Shown here one piece after another: positions 55,201 through 62,873 of a stretch of 64,000 nt of DNA. Source of the stretch: Cyclobacterium amurskyense (GTDB lineage: Bacteria; Bacteroidota; Bacteroidia; Cytophagales; Cyclobacteriaceae); assembly GCF_001050135.1 (NCBI RefSeq), contig NZ_CP012040.1, positions 2,108,001 to 2,172,000 on the forward strand, in the 5' to 3' direction. Made by a program: the position numbers and the translations under genes. How positions within the stretch are numbered: position 1 is the first letter of the stretch; each line of letters starts with the position of its first letter. The notes under the pieces are model-generated. The model made no database searches. It was not told where the DNA came from and saw only the letters and a program-made list of their open reading frames with translations.

Positions 55201-55487
55201 AAGTACTGGGAATGCAAATTGCTAACGAGCAGGATACAAGTAAAGCCATTCAGGATGCATTTAGAAAACTCACCGGAAGGTTTCCTAAAGATCGGGAACT
55301 GGCTGTGTTATTGAAGTTAAGGGAAGTAGAACTTGAAAAATTTAAAAAAGCCCCTGAGAAAATGGATGGGTGGCTCAATGAAGGGGCTTATCCCATAAAA
55401 GAAAAACCAGACAGGTATCAATGGGCAGCCAATACAGTTGTGGCCAGCGCTATTCTTAACGCGGATGCTACCATTACCAAAAGATAA
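52281..55487 (+). CDS. PSD1-type protein: cytochrome-c-like, DUF1549, LamG-like and DUF1553 domains
   Basis: This 1068-aa lipoprotein has lipobox TGLSC (Cys17). A planctomycete-type cytochrome c domain with CFSCHG (50-55) comes first. DUF1549 follows (IDLFIGQKLVEHGLEPSPSASKELLLRRLSLDVTGLPP, MFWMDLSRFADTHGY, ECARCHDHKFDPVSQ). A LamG/concanavalin-like insert is near 440-650 (FSVGIWVNIP, DEWVHLLMTYDGSS, GAAVDELTIFN). The C-terminal DUF1553 domain is PKNRLGLARWLV, NRLWQQFFGRGLV and SDFGNQGEMPSHPELLDWLA. The family is mostly planctomycetal. Its reaction is unknown, though glycan oxidation has been suggested. It ends 1 bp before its DUF1501 partner. Confidence 0.93.
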   Translation: MFRRLIFIFLVITGLSCKPNLPDPIAQAMEELPEQVDFNIHVKPILSDNCFSCHGPDEASREAGMRLDLPDAAYAATEESGKIPLTPGKLNQSEVFHRIISEDPDYLMPTPESHLTLTNRQKAILIKWIQSGAKYQPHWAFITPKLPALPAPKIKDWSNQPIDLFIGQKLVEHGLEPSPSASKELLLRRLSLDVTGLPPSLEELDAFIADDSENAYEKQVDRLLSSPHYGEQMAMFWMDLSRFADTHGYTVDRFRDMSPWRDWVIEAYNQNMPYDQFIIEQLAGDQLPNPTKKQKLATAFNRIHPQNMEGGIVQEEFRVEYVADRTNTLGKAFMALSLECARCHDHKFDPVSQKEYFQLSSFFNQVDEAGQISWDNAMPVPTMLWTDEEKDKLLKMLKNDIAKAEVAMVNIKKEEQANLESWINNQSYKNTRFYIPSKSLIAHFDFDKLPIQDRIKPTVQGIMEGIGEKSRQPDLVEGYKGKAATLNGDSWLKMGGVGSFSKDQAFSVGIWVNIPANLENGVIFHTGNGAVLFNRRGYHLYLKENRLEMILAHTAPYNVISNHTLEDIPRDEWVHLLMTYDGSSKAKGIKTYANGKLMASEMSRDNLYKDILFDGNDQPGIQLGAVWRGRGLKGAAVDELTIFNKELSPLEILEWIQPDLLAQTLKKSAKDLNAEERLSLETFYWNNISPNYQSQLKKLEAARSEHSAAVEPIQEVMVMDDMNPKRNTYILERGEYAAHGEEVDANTPTSILPMPEDYPKNRLGLARWLVNDKHPLTARVAVNRLWQQFFGRGLVATSSDFGNQGEMPSHPELLDWLAVTFRESGWDVKKMQKMILMSATYRQSSLASKELQEKDYDNIWLARGPSGRMPGEMIRDNALYASNMLGKALGGPSVKPYQPDGLWSVNGGQYVEDTGENLFRRSLYTLWKRSVPNPTLHIFDAPERSEATIKRQETNTPLQALVLMNDPIYVEIAKVLGMQIANEQDTSKAIQDAFRKLTGRFPKDRELAVLLKLREVELEKFKKAPEKMDGWLNEGAYPIKEKPDRYQWAANTVVASAILNADATITKR

Positions 55488-55488
55488 T

Positions 55489-56982
55489 ATGTGCAATCAC
55501 CATAAAAATAATCGCTTTCAAGCCTACCCAGACCTTCACGAGCTGGAGAAAAAAATAGACCGTAGGCATTTTCTTACCAAAACGGCCATGGGCATGGGGG
55601 GACTGGCTTTGGCCTCCTTATTTTCTGATGATGGGTTGATGGCTAAAGACATGGATACTCCACTTGGAACAGCTCTACCAGGGCTTCCTCACCATGCGCC
55701 AAAAGCGAAACGGATCATATACCTTTTTCAAAGTGGAGGGCCTTCACAGCTTGATCTTTTTGACTACAAACCAAGCCTAAGCGATATGCACGGCAAAGAC
55801 CTTCCCGAATCAATCAGAGGTGGTCAGCGACTTACAGGTATGAGTGCCAATCAAAGTATTTTTCCCGTGGCGCAGTCCAATTTTAAATTTCAGCAATACG
55901 GAAAAAGCCGAACCTGGGTGAGTGAGTTAATGCCCCATACGGCAGAGGTGGTGGATGAACTTTGCTTTATCAAATCCATGATCACTGAGCAAATAAATCA
56001 TGATCCAGCCATAACCTTTATGCAAACCGGTCATCAGTTGCCCGGAAGACCCTCTATGGGTGCCTGGCTTTCTTACGGATTGGGTTCCGAAAATCAAAAC
56101 TTACCAGGCTTTGTGGTCTTGGTGTCCAAAAATGCGGTTAGGGATCAACCTCTGTATGCCAGACTTTGGGGCAATGGCTTTCTGCCTTCCCAGCATCAAG
56201 GCGTACAATTCAGGTCAGGTAAAGATCCTGTGCTCTTCTTGAGCAACCCGGAGAACTATGACGGACATGATCGAAAGGAAATGTTGGATTACCTCAAGGA
56301 CTTAAATGGCATCCAGTTTGATACCTATGGTGATCCTGAGATCAATGCCAGAATTGCCCAGTACGAAATGGCCTTCCGTATGCAAACTTCTGTTCCTGAA
56401 GTATCGGACATGACCGATGAGCCGGATTGGGTATTTGATTTGTATGGTGAAGAAAGTCGTGATCCCGGAACCTATGCTGCCAATTGTCTTTTGGCAAGGA
56501 AGCTGATAGAGAAAGATGTGAAGTTCGTCCAGCTTTACCATCAGGGTTGGGACCAACATGGAAACCTTCCAGGTGGAATAAAGAACCAATGCGCAAAAAC
56601 CGATCAGGCCACCGCGGCCCTGATTAAGGACCTTAAACAAAGAGGCTTGCTCGAGGACACCCTGGTAGTTTGGGGTGGAGAGTTTGGGAGAACAGTTTAC
56701 AGCCAGGGAACCCTTACAGCCGATAATTATGGAAGGGACCATCATCCACGTTGCTTTACCATGTGGATGGCGGGTGCAGGAGTGAAGCCTGGGTTTACTT
56801 ATGGAGCTACGGATGATTTTGGATACAATGTGATCCAAGACCCAGTGCATGTGCATGATTTTCATGCAAGTTTAATGCATCTATTCGGAGTGGATCACGA
56901 AAAACTCATCTTTAAACACCAGGGCAGAAGGTACCGCCTTACCGATGTGGCAGGGAATGTGGTCAATGACCTGTTTACATAA
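55489..56982 (+). CDS. DUF1501 protein with twin-arginine signal
   Basis: This is a 497-aa exported protein from ATG 55489, 1 bp after the PSD1 stop. The Tat signal is DRRHFLTKTAMGMGGLALASLF (Arg25-Arg26). The DUF1501 fold, related to sulfatases and alkaline phosphatases, is seen in KRIIYLFQSGGPSQLDLFDYKP, VVWGGEFGRTVYSQG, DHHPRCFTMWMAGAGVKPG and a C-terminal HLFGVDHEKLIF. DUF1501 genes almost always pair with PSD1 genes, as here. Substrates are not established; an operon for surface polysaccharide or sulfated-glycan processing is a guess. Confidence 0.93.
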   Translation: MCNHHKNNRFQAYPDLHELEKKIDRRHFLTKTAMGMGGLALASLFSDDGLMAKDMDTPLGTALPGLPHHAPKAKRIIYLFQSGGPSQLDLFDYKPSLSDMHGKDLPESIRGGQRLTGMSANQSIFPVAQSNFKFQQYGKSRTWVSELMPHTAEVVDELCFIKSMITEQINHDPAITFMQTGHQLPGRPSMGAWLSYGLGSENQNLPGFVVLVSKNAVRDQPLYARLWGNGFLPSQHQGVQFRSGKDPVLFLSNPENYDGHDRKEMLDYLKDLNGIQFDTYGDPEINARIAQYEMAFRMQTSVPEVSDMTDEPDWVFDLYGEESRDPGTYAANCLLARKLIEKDVKFVQLYHQGWDQHGNLPGGIKNQCAKTDQATAALIKDLKQRGLLEDTLVVWGGEFGRTVYSQGTLTADNYGRDHHPRCFTMWMAGAGVKPGFTYGATDDFGYNVIQDPVHVHDFHASLMHLFGVDHEKLIFKHQGRRYRLTDVAGNVVNDLFT

Positions 56983-57052
56983 TTTTTGGACGAAAAAAAA
57001 TATATAGCTTACGACATAACTTTGTCTCGACTTATAGGTAGAAACCTAACCT

Positions 57053-57079
57053 GGGGCCAAAGTAATGCCCCCTCTTTTT
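57053..57079 (+). terminator. possible terminator after the PSD1-DUF1501 operon
   Basis: The short stem ggggc/gcccc with a 9-nt loop and a ctcttttt tail lies 70 bp after the DUF1501 stop. It is weaker than the other terminators. The rest of 56983-57275 shows nothing else. Confidence 0.45.
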
Positions 57080-57275
57080 AAAAAATTGATCGTAATAAAC
57101 TGCCCCCCTGAATTCCTATACTCCATTTGTTGTAAAATTCCTTCCGCAAACTAAATTGAGCAGGAAAAGTTATGACTTGAGAATAATCGTCTACATTAAA
57201 AAACCAAACCTACTGTTTTTTGGTACTACATTAGGTTCCAACCAAAACGGGAAAGCTTATGAGATAAATAGGGTG

Positions 57276-58577
57276 TTAATTTTGAATAGCATCAAATCGT
57301 TTTTGTAGATCCTCAAGGTCATTCTTTTCATCAATTGAGCGTTCGGCCAAGCTAAGGATCATTTCAGCATGCTTTTTTATCACTTGCTTGTGTTGCTGGT
57401 CCACTGCAAAATCATGAAGTGTGGCCATGGCTTCCATCAAGTGGATTATTACAGGAGGGTTAGCCTTTGAGTATTGTCTAATAGCATTGTATGCGGCCCC
57501 CATCATTCCTTCAAAAGTCAATGCATTGGCGTAGATTCTCAACCTATTCTGTTCTCCAACTCTATAAGGTGAAGGAAACTTTACCGTGGTCAGGTAAGCC
57601 ATGGTATTGCTTAGGTTGTCAATACAGGCGATAGCTGTATAAGGGTCATTTATACCCGGTGACAAGGCCCGGGCAGCGATTTCCACCATCTGGTGGATGG
57701 CATGCTCTGCATCCTGTTGGGAGGTGCGTGTTCTGCCGGTTAGGAAGTTGTCTTTTAGAGGTTCCAGCTCTTCTTCAGACAAGTTTTTATGAGAATAAAC
57801 CTTTCCTATTTCTCTGTCTATAAATAAATAGTCTCCGGGGCGAAAATAAAGCTCAAGAAAAAGGTCTTCACCGGAAACGTGTTCCATTAACTTTTCAGGA
57901 TCCACATATTGTAAATAGCCTTCTTTATTGCTTTTCAGAGGCTTTGAATAGGTAAATCCGGCCTTAATTTTTTCTAAGTCAAAAGAGAAAGTTGCCGCAT
58001 CACCGATTTGTTCCGGGAAAAGGATTTTTAAATTCTGAGAAAGATTTTTGGAGATTTTGTCAATAATATTGTCCGCTTGAATGCTATTGGCTACATGATG
58101 TATAAAAATAATTAGCAATACGATATTGCCTATGGTCATCAATAAGGCAAAAAACACGGAAATGATAGGTGTAAATTCCAGTTGATCGGTATCTTTCACT
58201 GTATTGAGCACAATCAAGCAGTAAATGTACAAGGATACGTAAGTCCCTAATACCGTCTGATTGATCCGGTCATACATGAAATTCTTTATTAGCCTCGGGC
58301 CAAATTGACTGCTTGCCAGTGTGAGGGCTACCAGCGTAATGGAGAAGACAGTTCCTGCCACTCCAATCATTGCACCTGCTATTGTAGAGAGAATATCCTT
58401 AGCGGCATTTGGACTGCTGGGGAACAAATATTTCCAGCCACCTTTGGGCTCAAATCCATGCGTGTTATCCAGATAAACTAGCCAGAATGGTAGGGCGATA
58501 CCAAGAGCAATAATCAAAACAGGTACAAACCAAAAAGTAGACTTGAGTTTAGACCACCAGAAAAATAATTTTTTCAT
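57276..58577 (-). CDS. DUF2254 domain-containing membrane protein
   Basis: This is a 433-aa inner-membrane protein. About four transmembrane helices lie in the first ~170 residues (FVPVLIIALGIALPFWLVYL, TIAGAMIGVAGTVFSITLVALTLA and two more). A soluble C-terminal domain follows with the family motif ARALSPGINDPYTAIACIDNL and a late helical region. DUF2254 proteins are widespread, with no assigned activity. It stands alone on the minus strand. Confidence 0.85.
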   Translation of the reverse strand: MKKLFFWWSKLKSTFWFVPVLIIALGIALPFWLVYLDNTHGFEPKGGWKYLFPSSPNAAKDILSTIAGAMIGVAGTVFSITLVALTLASSQFGPRLIKNFMYDRINQTVLGTYVSLYIYCLIVLNTVKDTDQLEFTPIISVFFALLMTIGNIVLLIIFIHHVANSIQADNIIDKISKNLSQNLKILFPEQIGDAATFSFDLEKIKAGFTYSKPLKSNKEGYLQYVDPEKLMEHVSGEDLFLELYFRPGDYLFIDREIGKVYSHKNLSEEELEPLKDNFLTGRTRTSQQDAEHAIHQMVEIAARALSPGINDPYTAIACIDNLSNTMAYLTTVKFPSPYRVGEQNRLRIYANALTFEGMMGAAYNAIRQYSKANPPVIIHLMEAMATLHDFAVDQQHKQVIKKHAEMILSLAERSIDEKNDLEDLQKRFDAIQN

Positions 58578-58753
58578 ACAAAACCTTTTGTGTAACTGAA
58601 TTCAAGTTACCAAATAACCCTCAATTTCCTACGAAAAAAATCTTCAAGAGGAATACACGCATTTTTTAGAAAGAAGCTGATTTCATGTGGTCCTTAAAGG
58701 GCTACCAATCAATTCATCAATATTTACGCTATAGAAGGGGAGGGATTCACTGG

Positions 58754-58802
58754 GTTTTGGCGGCATTTTTGCCTTTTTTTCTGCAACAATGCTGACAAAA
58801 TC
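58754..58802 (-). repeat. 49-bp palindromic repeat, copy P3
   Basis: On the minus strand it begins gattttgtcagcattgttgc and is identical to copy P2 over the first 31 bp. It folds with arms ttttggcggcattt / caatgctgacaaaa. It begins 4 bp beyond the stop codon of the DUF4199 gene, so it could serve as that gene's 3' end signal. Confidence 0.8.
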
Positions 58803-58805
58803 AAC

Positions 58806-59282
58806 CTATTTTTTCACCGTAAAGGCAGCCACTATGCCCGAAGTAACAATGCCCATGATTGGAGCTCCCAATACACTTTGAATCATGTAGCTCTTAAAAT
58901 TAAAATAATCATTGGCTTCCTGCAGGGTCATTTTATCATTTTCTACGGCATAGGCGATAACATTTTCAAAATACTGTGGGGTAATGAAAGAAAGGGTTAT
59001 CCACTGAGTCAAAGGGGTAAGGATGGTCACCGCCAAGGTAATTAATAAACCTGTTTTGAACCCCTGCCAATAGGTCATTTTTCCCTGATAATAAACACGG
59101 CGTTTTTCCAACAAGGCAAAAACGTAAATGGCGATCGCGGGAATGGCAATTAAATTGGTATAGGTGGCATGATGAGCAATTAAGTCATCATGCAAACCCA
59201 CAGATCGTTCTATAAACATCCAAAGAAGCATCATTATGGAGAAAATCAATCCCCATTTGATCTCAAGACTATATTCTTTCAT
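58806..59282 (-). CDS. DUF4199 domain-containing membrane protein
   Basis: This is a 158-aa integral membrane protein with about four hydrophobic helices (residues ~10-30, 38-58, 73-95 and 135-155). The WGLIFSIMMLLWMFIERSVGLHD opening and the WQGFKTGLLIT segment are typical of DUF4199, a small family found mainly in Bacteroidota. No function is known. It starts 8 bp after the VOC gene and is probably co-transcribed. Confidence 0.82.
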   Translation of the reverse strand: MKEYSLEIKWGLIFSIMMLLWMFIERSVGLHDDLIAHHATYTNLIAIPAIAIYVFALLEKRRVYYQGKMTYWQGFKTGLLITLAVTILTPLTQWITLSFITPQYFENVIAYAVENDKMTLQEANDYFNFKSYMIQSVLGAPIMGIVTSGIVAAFTVKK

Positions 59283-59290
59283 GGTTTGTT

Positions 59291-59680
59291 TTATTTCATT
59301 GAGTACAATCCAAAAGTATTTCCTTCAGGGTCCATACAAATAGCGCAAAAGCCATGTTCACCTATCTGGAACTTTGGCTGAAGCACTTTGCCCCCTGCTG
59401 TTTCCACTCTGCTTTGTTCATCGGCACAGTCTTCACAGGAGAAGTAAATCAATGTTCCTCCGGTACCGGGTTTCATTTCACTCGACTTTACCAAGGCACC
59501 AGAGGAATTTATAGCTCCATCTACATAAGGAAAGGCGACCATTCTTAGGTCTTCCATTCCTCCTGGAACTTGCATGTCTTCAAGTTTTTTATTCAGTACG
59601 GTTGAATAAAAGGTCTTTGCCTTATCCATGTCTTCTACATAGATTTCAAACCAGTTAACGGGGTTTACATTTGAGCTCAT
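59291..59680 (-). CDS. VOC family protein (glyoxalase/bleomycin-resistance fold)
   Basis: This is a 129-aa single-domain VOC protein from ATG 59680. It opens NPVNWFEIYVEDMDKAKTFYS with the betaalphabetabetabeta pattern, carries the central GTLIYFSCEDCADEQSRVETAGG, and ends ICMDPEGNTFGLYSMK with the typical late Glu. The fold hosts lyases, dioxygenases and binding proteins; this group is usually described as lyase-like. A frame extension upstream of 59680 lacks family features and is ignored. Confidence 0.87.
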   Translation of the reverse strand: MSSNVNPVNWFEIYVEDMDKAKTFYSTVLNKKLEDMQVPGGMEDLRMVAFPYVDGAINSSGALVKSSEMKPGTGGTLIYFSCEDCADEQSRVETAGGKVLQPKFQIGEHGFCAICMDPEGNTFGLYSMK

Positions 59681-59756
59681 AATTCGTTTTTTTTTTAGAT
59701 TTATATGGAAAAGTATATAATATAGCAAAAAAATTTCTTGTCTTATGACAAGAAAT

Positions 59757-60341
59757 TCAAACTTCTTTAGTGACCTCGTTTCTAATTCTGCTTAAAGAGG
59801 TATCCGTAACGCCCAAATAAGTGGCTATCTGCTTCAACGGAGCTTGTTGGATAATCAAAGGTTGCTCCCTTTGAAGTCTTAAATACCTATCCTTGGCGGA
59901 ATCCGTGATCATATGCAGGGATCTCAGTTTGTTTTCAAGAAGAGAGTTGGACATCCATGTTCTTCCCCATTCTGCAAAACCGGGGACGGATTTAAATAAA
60001 GCTTCAAAATCTTTAAAGTCTATTTTCCAGCATACGCAAGGAGTTACTGCTGCAATGTTTTCTTTTGTTGGAACTCTTAGGAATAAAGAGGCCACCTCGA
60101 TGATTACGTTGCCTGGGCTGAAAAAGCTGGTAGTGATGTCTTTGCCAGAACTATTAACAGCAAAGGCCCTGGCTAGGCCGGACTCCATGCAGTAGTAGGC
60201 ATTGGATTGTTGACCTTCGCTTAGAATGGCTTCACCCTTTTCAAAATGAACCCTATGGTGTGCTGCAAAAATGTCCTCACAGGCCCCTGAATTTAACTGA
60301 GGATGCTGGTAGATGGATTTAAGTATTGAAGATGGATTCAT
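59757..60341 (-). CDS. Crp/Fnr family transcriptional regulator
   Basis: This is a 194-aa regulator. A cyclic-nucleotide-binding-like domain occupies residues ~15-120 (HFEKGEAILSEGQQSNAYYCMESGLARAF). A C-terminal HTH_Crp follows (APLKQIATYLGVTDTSLSRIRNEV, ~165-190). No Fnr-type Cys cluster is evident at the N-terminus, so an effector other than oxygen is likely. It lies between the quinone-oxidoreductase-like gene and the VOC gene on one strand and may control that cluster. Confidence 0.9.
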   Translation of the reverse strand: MNPSSILKSIYQHPQLNSGACEDIFAAHHRVHFEKGEAILSEGQQSNAYYCMESGLARAFAVNSSGKDITTSFFSPGNVIIEVASLFLRVPTKENIAAVTPCVCWKIDFKDFEALFKSVPGFAEWGRTWMSNSLLENKLRSLHMITDSAKDRYLRLQREQPLIIQQAPLKQIATYLGVTDTSLSRIRNEVTKEV

Positions 60342-60378
60342 GAGAGACCTGATTTGAAATTTTGCTTACACCCAAGAT

Positions 60379-61401
60379 TTACCAATGCACATAAATCTTG
60401 CCTGTACTTTTTCCCGATTCTAAAGCCATATGTGCCTCTGCTAGTTTTTTAATTGGGAATGCTCCACCCACTTTCGGCGCAATTTCTTTATTGTTGTACA
60501 ATTCAATAAGTTCCTTCAGGCAGGTTCCTATTACGTCTACTTTATGATCTGCAAAACGCAACATGTTTACCCCAATAAGAGCCTGGGCTTTCATCATCAT
60601 AAATAGGGGGCTTACGAAACCGGTTTTGAGCAAAAAGGATACATCATTGAGCAGATTGTTCTTTTTCCCACTTCTGGCAGCACCACCGAAACAAAAAAGT
60701 TTGCCACCATAAGCGAGCAATTTAAGGTCATTTTTAAAACTATTGCCTGCCACGGCATTGAAAATATGGTCTACTGGGCGTTTACCCAAGTTTTTGATAA
60801 TCCATTTTTTGTAGTCTGTTTGAGTATAGTTTATGGGATAATCTACCTTTAAAGCTTTCAGGTACTCCATTTTTTCATCCGAACTACAAAGTCCAATTAC
60901 TTTTACTCCTTTTAACTGGCAAAGCTGAGTCAGCGCTGTGCCCACACCACCAGCACAAGCGTGTACGAGGGCTATTTCACCTTTGCGCATTTGCTGGAAA
61001 TAATGGGTCATATAATAAGCGGTGCAATATTGTGTGGCCAGCGCACAGGCTTCTCCCCCTGAAATTTCTTCTGAAATCACACCCAATGCCCTGTAGTCTG
61101 CAACAGCCTCAGTAGCATATCCACTAAATCTAGTAAAGGCCACCACTCGTTTACCCATTAAAGATTTCGGTGCCTCAGCACCTGTTTTTATCACTTTTCC
61201 TACTACTTCATAGCCTGGTACAAATGGAATTTTGGGTGCTTCCTTATAAAGGCCATTTCTAGCCATTACGTCTGCATAATTCAAACCAAAGCCCTCTACC
61301 TCAATACACACTTCATTGGCTTTGGGAACTGGTGAATTAACTTCCTGAATTTTAAAAGCTTCATCAGCATGCCCATATTTTATTATTGTTGCCTGTTTCA
61401 T
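60379..61401 (-). CDS. zinc-independent medium-chain dehydrogenase (quinone oxidoreductase-like)
   Basis: This is a 340-aa MDR-superfamily enzyme. It has the GroES-like N-terminus (EVCIEVEGFGLNYADVMARNG, PFVPGYEVVGKVIKTG) and the nucleotide-binding motif ALVHACAGGVGTALTQL. The structural zinc Cys cluster of alcohol dehydrogenases is absent, as in NADPH:quinone oxidoreductases. ATG 61401 is used instead of an upstream ATG at 61446. It heads the minus-strand cluster, 37 bp before the Crp/Fnr gene. Confidence 0.9.
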   Translation of the reverse strand: MKQATIIKYGHADEAFKIQEVNSPVPKANEVCIEVEGFGLNYADVMARNGLYKEAPKIPFVPGYEVVGKVIKTGAEAPKSLMGKRVVAFTRFSGYATEAVADYRALGVISEEISGGEACALATQYCTAYYMTHYFQQMRKGEIALVHACAGGVGTALTQLCQLKGVKVIGLCSSDEKMEYLKALKVDYPINYTQTDYKKWIIKNLGKRPVDHIFNAVAGNSFKNDLKLLAYGGKLFCFGGAARSGKKNNLLNDVSFLLKTGFVSPLFMMMKAQALIGVNMLRFADHKVDVIGTCLKELIELYNNKEIAPKVGGAFPIKKLAEAHMALESGKSTGKIYVHW

Positions 61402-61590
61402 TCGGAAGGTTTGTTTTGACCGTATGAATATACAATTTTTATCCAATTCTAGATGTACGGTTTTATTAGAACCTGTTGATGGTTTTCCTTCACAAAATTT
61501 ATGTCAATGGATTAGTCGCCAAAAGTGATTGAATCAATTGTTATACCAACAATAATCAATATTTTTAACCTTTGTAAAACCACTAATAAT

Positions 61591-62811
61591 ATGAAAAACC
61601 ACTTCAACCGCAGAAAATTTCTTCAATATTCAGGCATGGCAGGTACTGCAGCCTTATTACCAGGCAATGCAATTTCAAAGTCTGAACCTCTATTCCCCGA
61701 AAATGAAATAGGCCTTTCAAAATTTGAATTGGAAACGCCCTCATTGTGTCTGGATCTTGACATAATGGAATCCAACCTTAAAAAGGTGCATGAAAACCTA
61801 CAAGGAACAGGGATTGGTGTAAGGCCACATACAAAGACACATAAATGTCCGGCAATTGCTAAAATGCAGATGGATGCCGGGGCCATTGGTATTTGTACTG
61901 CCAAATTATCAGAGTCTCAAGTCATGTTGGAAAATGGTATTTCTGAAGTCCTGATGACAGGGGTAAATATCAGCTCTTCTAAAATTAGGAAGGCAATGCA
62001 ATTACGGAAAAGACATTCCGGTTTTATTCAAGCAGTAGACAATAAACAAAATGCCAGAGACCTACAAGATGCTGCCAAGGAAGCAGGAATCATCGCTGAT
62101 GTAGTTGTAGATTTGGATGTTATCCGTCGGTCAGGAGTTCCTACAGGTCTTCCGGCCCTTGAATTGGCGCAATTGGTTGACCAACTTTCTAATTTAAGGT
62201 TTAAAGGTATACTCGCTTATGATGGTGGGGCACAACATATTAAGGGGTATCAAAAAAGGTTAGAGAGAACCGTCCAAACTTTTGAACCAGTTTCAGCGAC
62301 CTATGAAAGTATGATACAATCTGGCTTGAATGTTGAAATCTTCAGTGGGGCAGGGACAGGTACCTACAATATGATGGGAGATGTACCTGGGTTTACTGAT
62401 GTTCAAGTTGGTAGTTATTTGTTTATGGATACCCAATACATGGTCATTGGCAGTAAGGGGAATGAAAACCTTTACGACGATTTTGATCCTTCGCTTACAG
62501 TACTCGCAACTGTGATTAACAACAATCATCCCAATAGATTAATTACAGACTCGGGCGCAAAGTCCTTGTCCATTAATAAACCTAGTGGGATGGTGATTGG
62601 AGAACCAGGCTTTAGCTATAACGCAGGGTCAGATGAATACGGAACCGTTACTTTTGAAAAGGCCAATAGAGCCTACAAGACTGGAGATTTACTGGAAATA
62701 ATTGTTCCACATTGTGACCCCGTTGTTAACTTATATGATCGAATATATGGGATTCGAAAAGGGAAAGTAGAAAGTATACTGCCAATAATGGCAAGGGGGC
62801 ATTCTCGATAG
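61591..62811 (+). CDS. Tat-exported PLP-dependent protein, D-threonine aldolase / D-serine dehydratase-like
   Basis: This is a ~406-aa protein starting MKNHFNRRKFLQYSGMAGTAALLPG, a twin-arginine signal. The fold-type III PLP domain begins FELETPSLCLDLDIMESNLKKV and contains GVRPHTKTHKCP, with the lysine expected to bind PLP. IFSGAGTGTYNM is the phosphate-binding segment. The C-terminal DSD1-like domain ends with IVPHCDPVVNLYDRIYGIRKG, in which His and Cys match the metal site of this family. Export of a PLP enzyme is unusual. The substrate is probably a D-hydroxy amino acid. Confidence 0.87.
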   Translation: MKNHFNRRKFLQYSGMAGTAALLPGNAISKSEPLFPENEIGLSKFELETPSLCLDLDIMESNLKKVHENLQGTGIGVRPHTKTHKCPAIAKMQMDAGAIGICTAKLSESQVMLENGISEVLMTGVNISSSKIRKAMQLRKRHSGFIQAVDNKQNARDLQDAAKEAGIIADVVVDLDVIRRSGVPTGLPALELAQLVDQLSNLRFKGILAYDGGAQHIKGYQKRLERTVQTFEPVSATYESMIQSGLNVEIFSGAGTGTYNMMGDVPGFTDVQVGSYLFMDTQYMVIGSKGNENLYDDFDPSLTVLATVINNNHPNRLITDSGAKSLSINKPSGMVIGEPGFSYNAGSDEYGTVTFEKANRAYKTGDLLEIIVPHCDPVVNLYDRIYGIRKGKVESILPIMARGHSR

Positions 62812-62870
62812 CAAAAAAAAAACTTATGACCACAAGATAGGATACAGGTAAACTATTTTGTGGTCATGAG
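62812..62870 (-). terminator. terminator between convergent genes
   Basis: A ~13-bp stem cttatgaccacaa/ttgtggtcatgag has one mismatch. Read on the minus strand it is followed by a ten-T run (62813-62822), so it ends the antiporter gene. Confidence 0.8.
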
Positions 62871-62873
62871 AAC

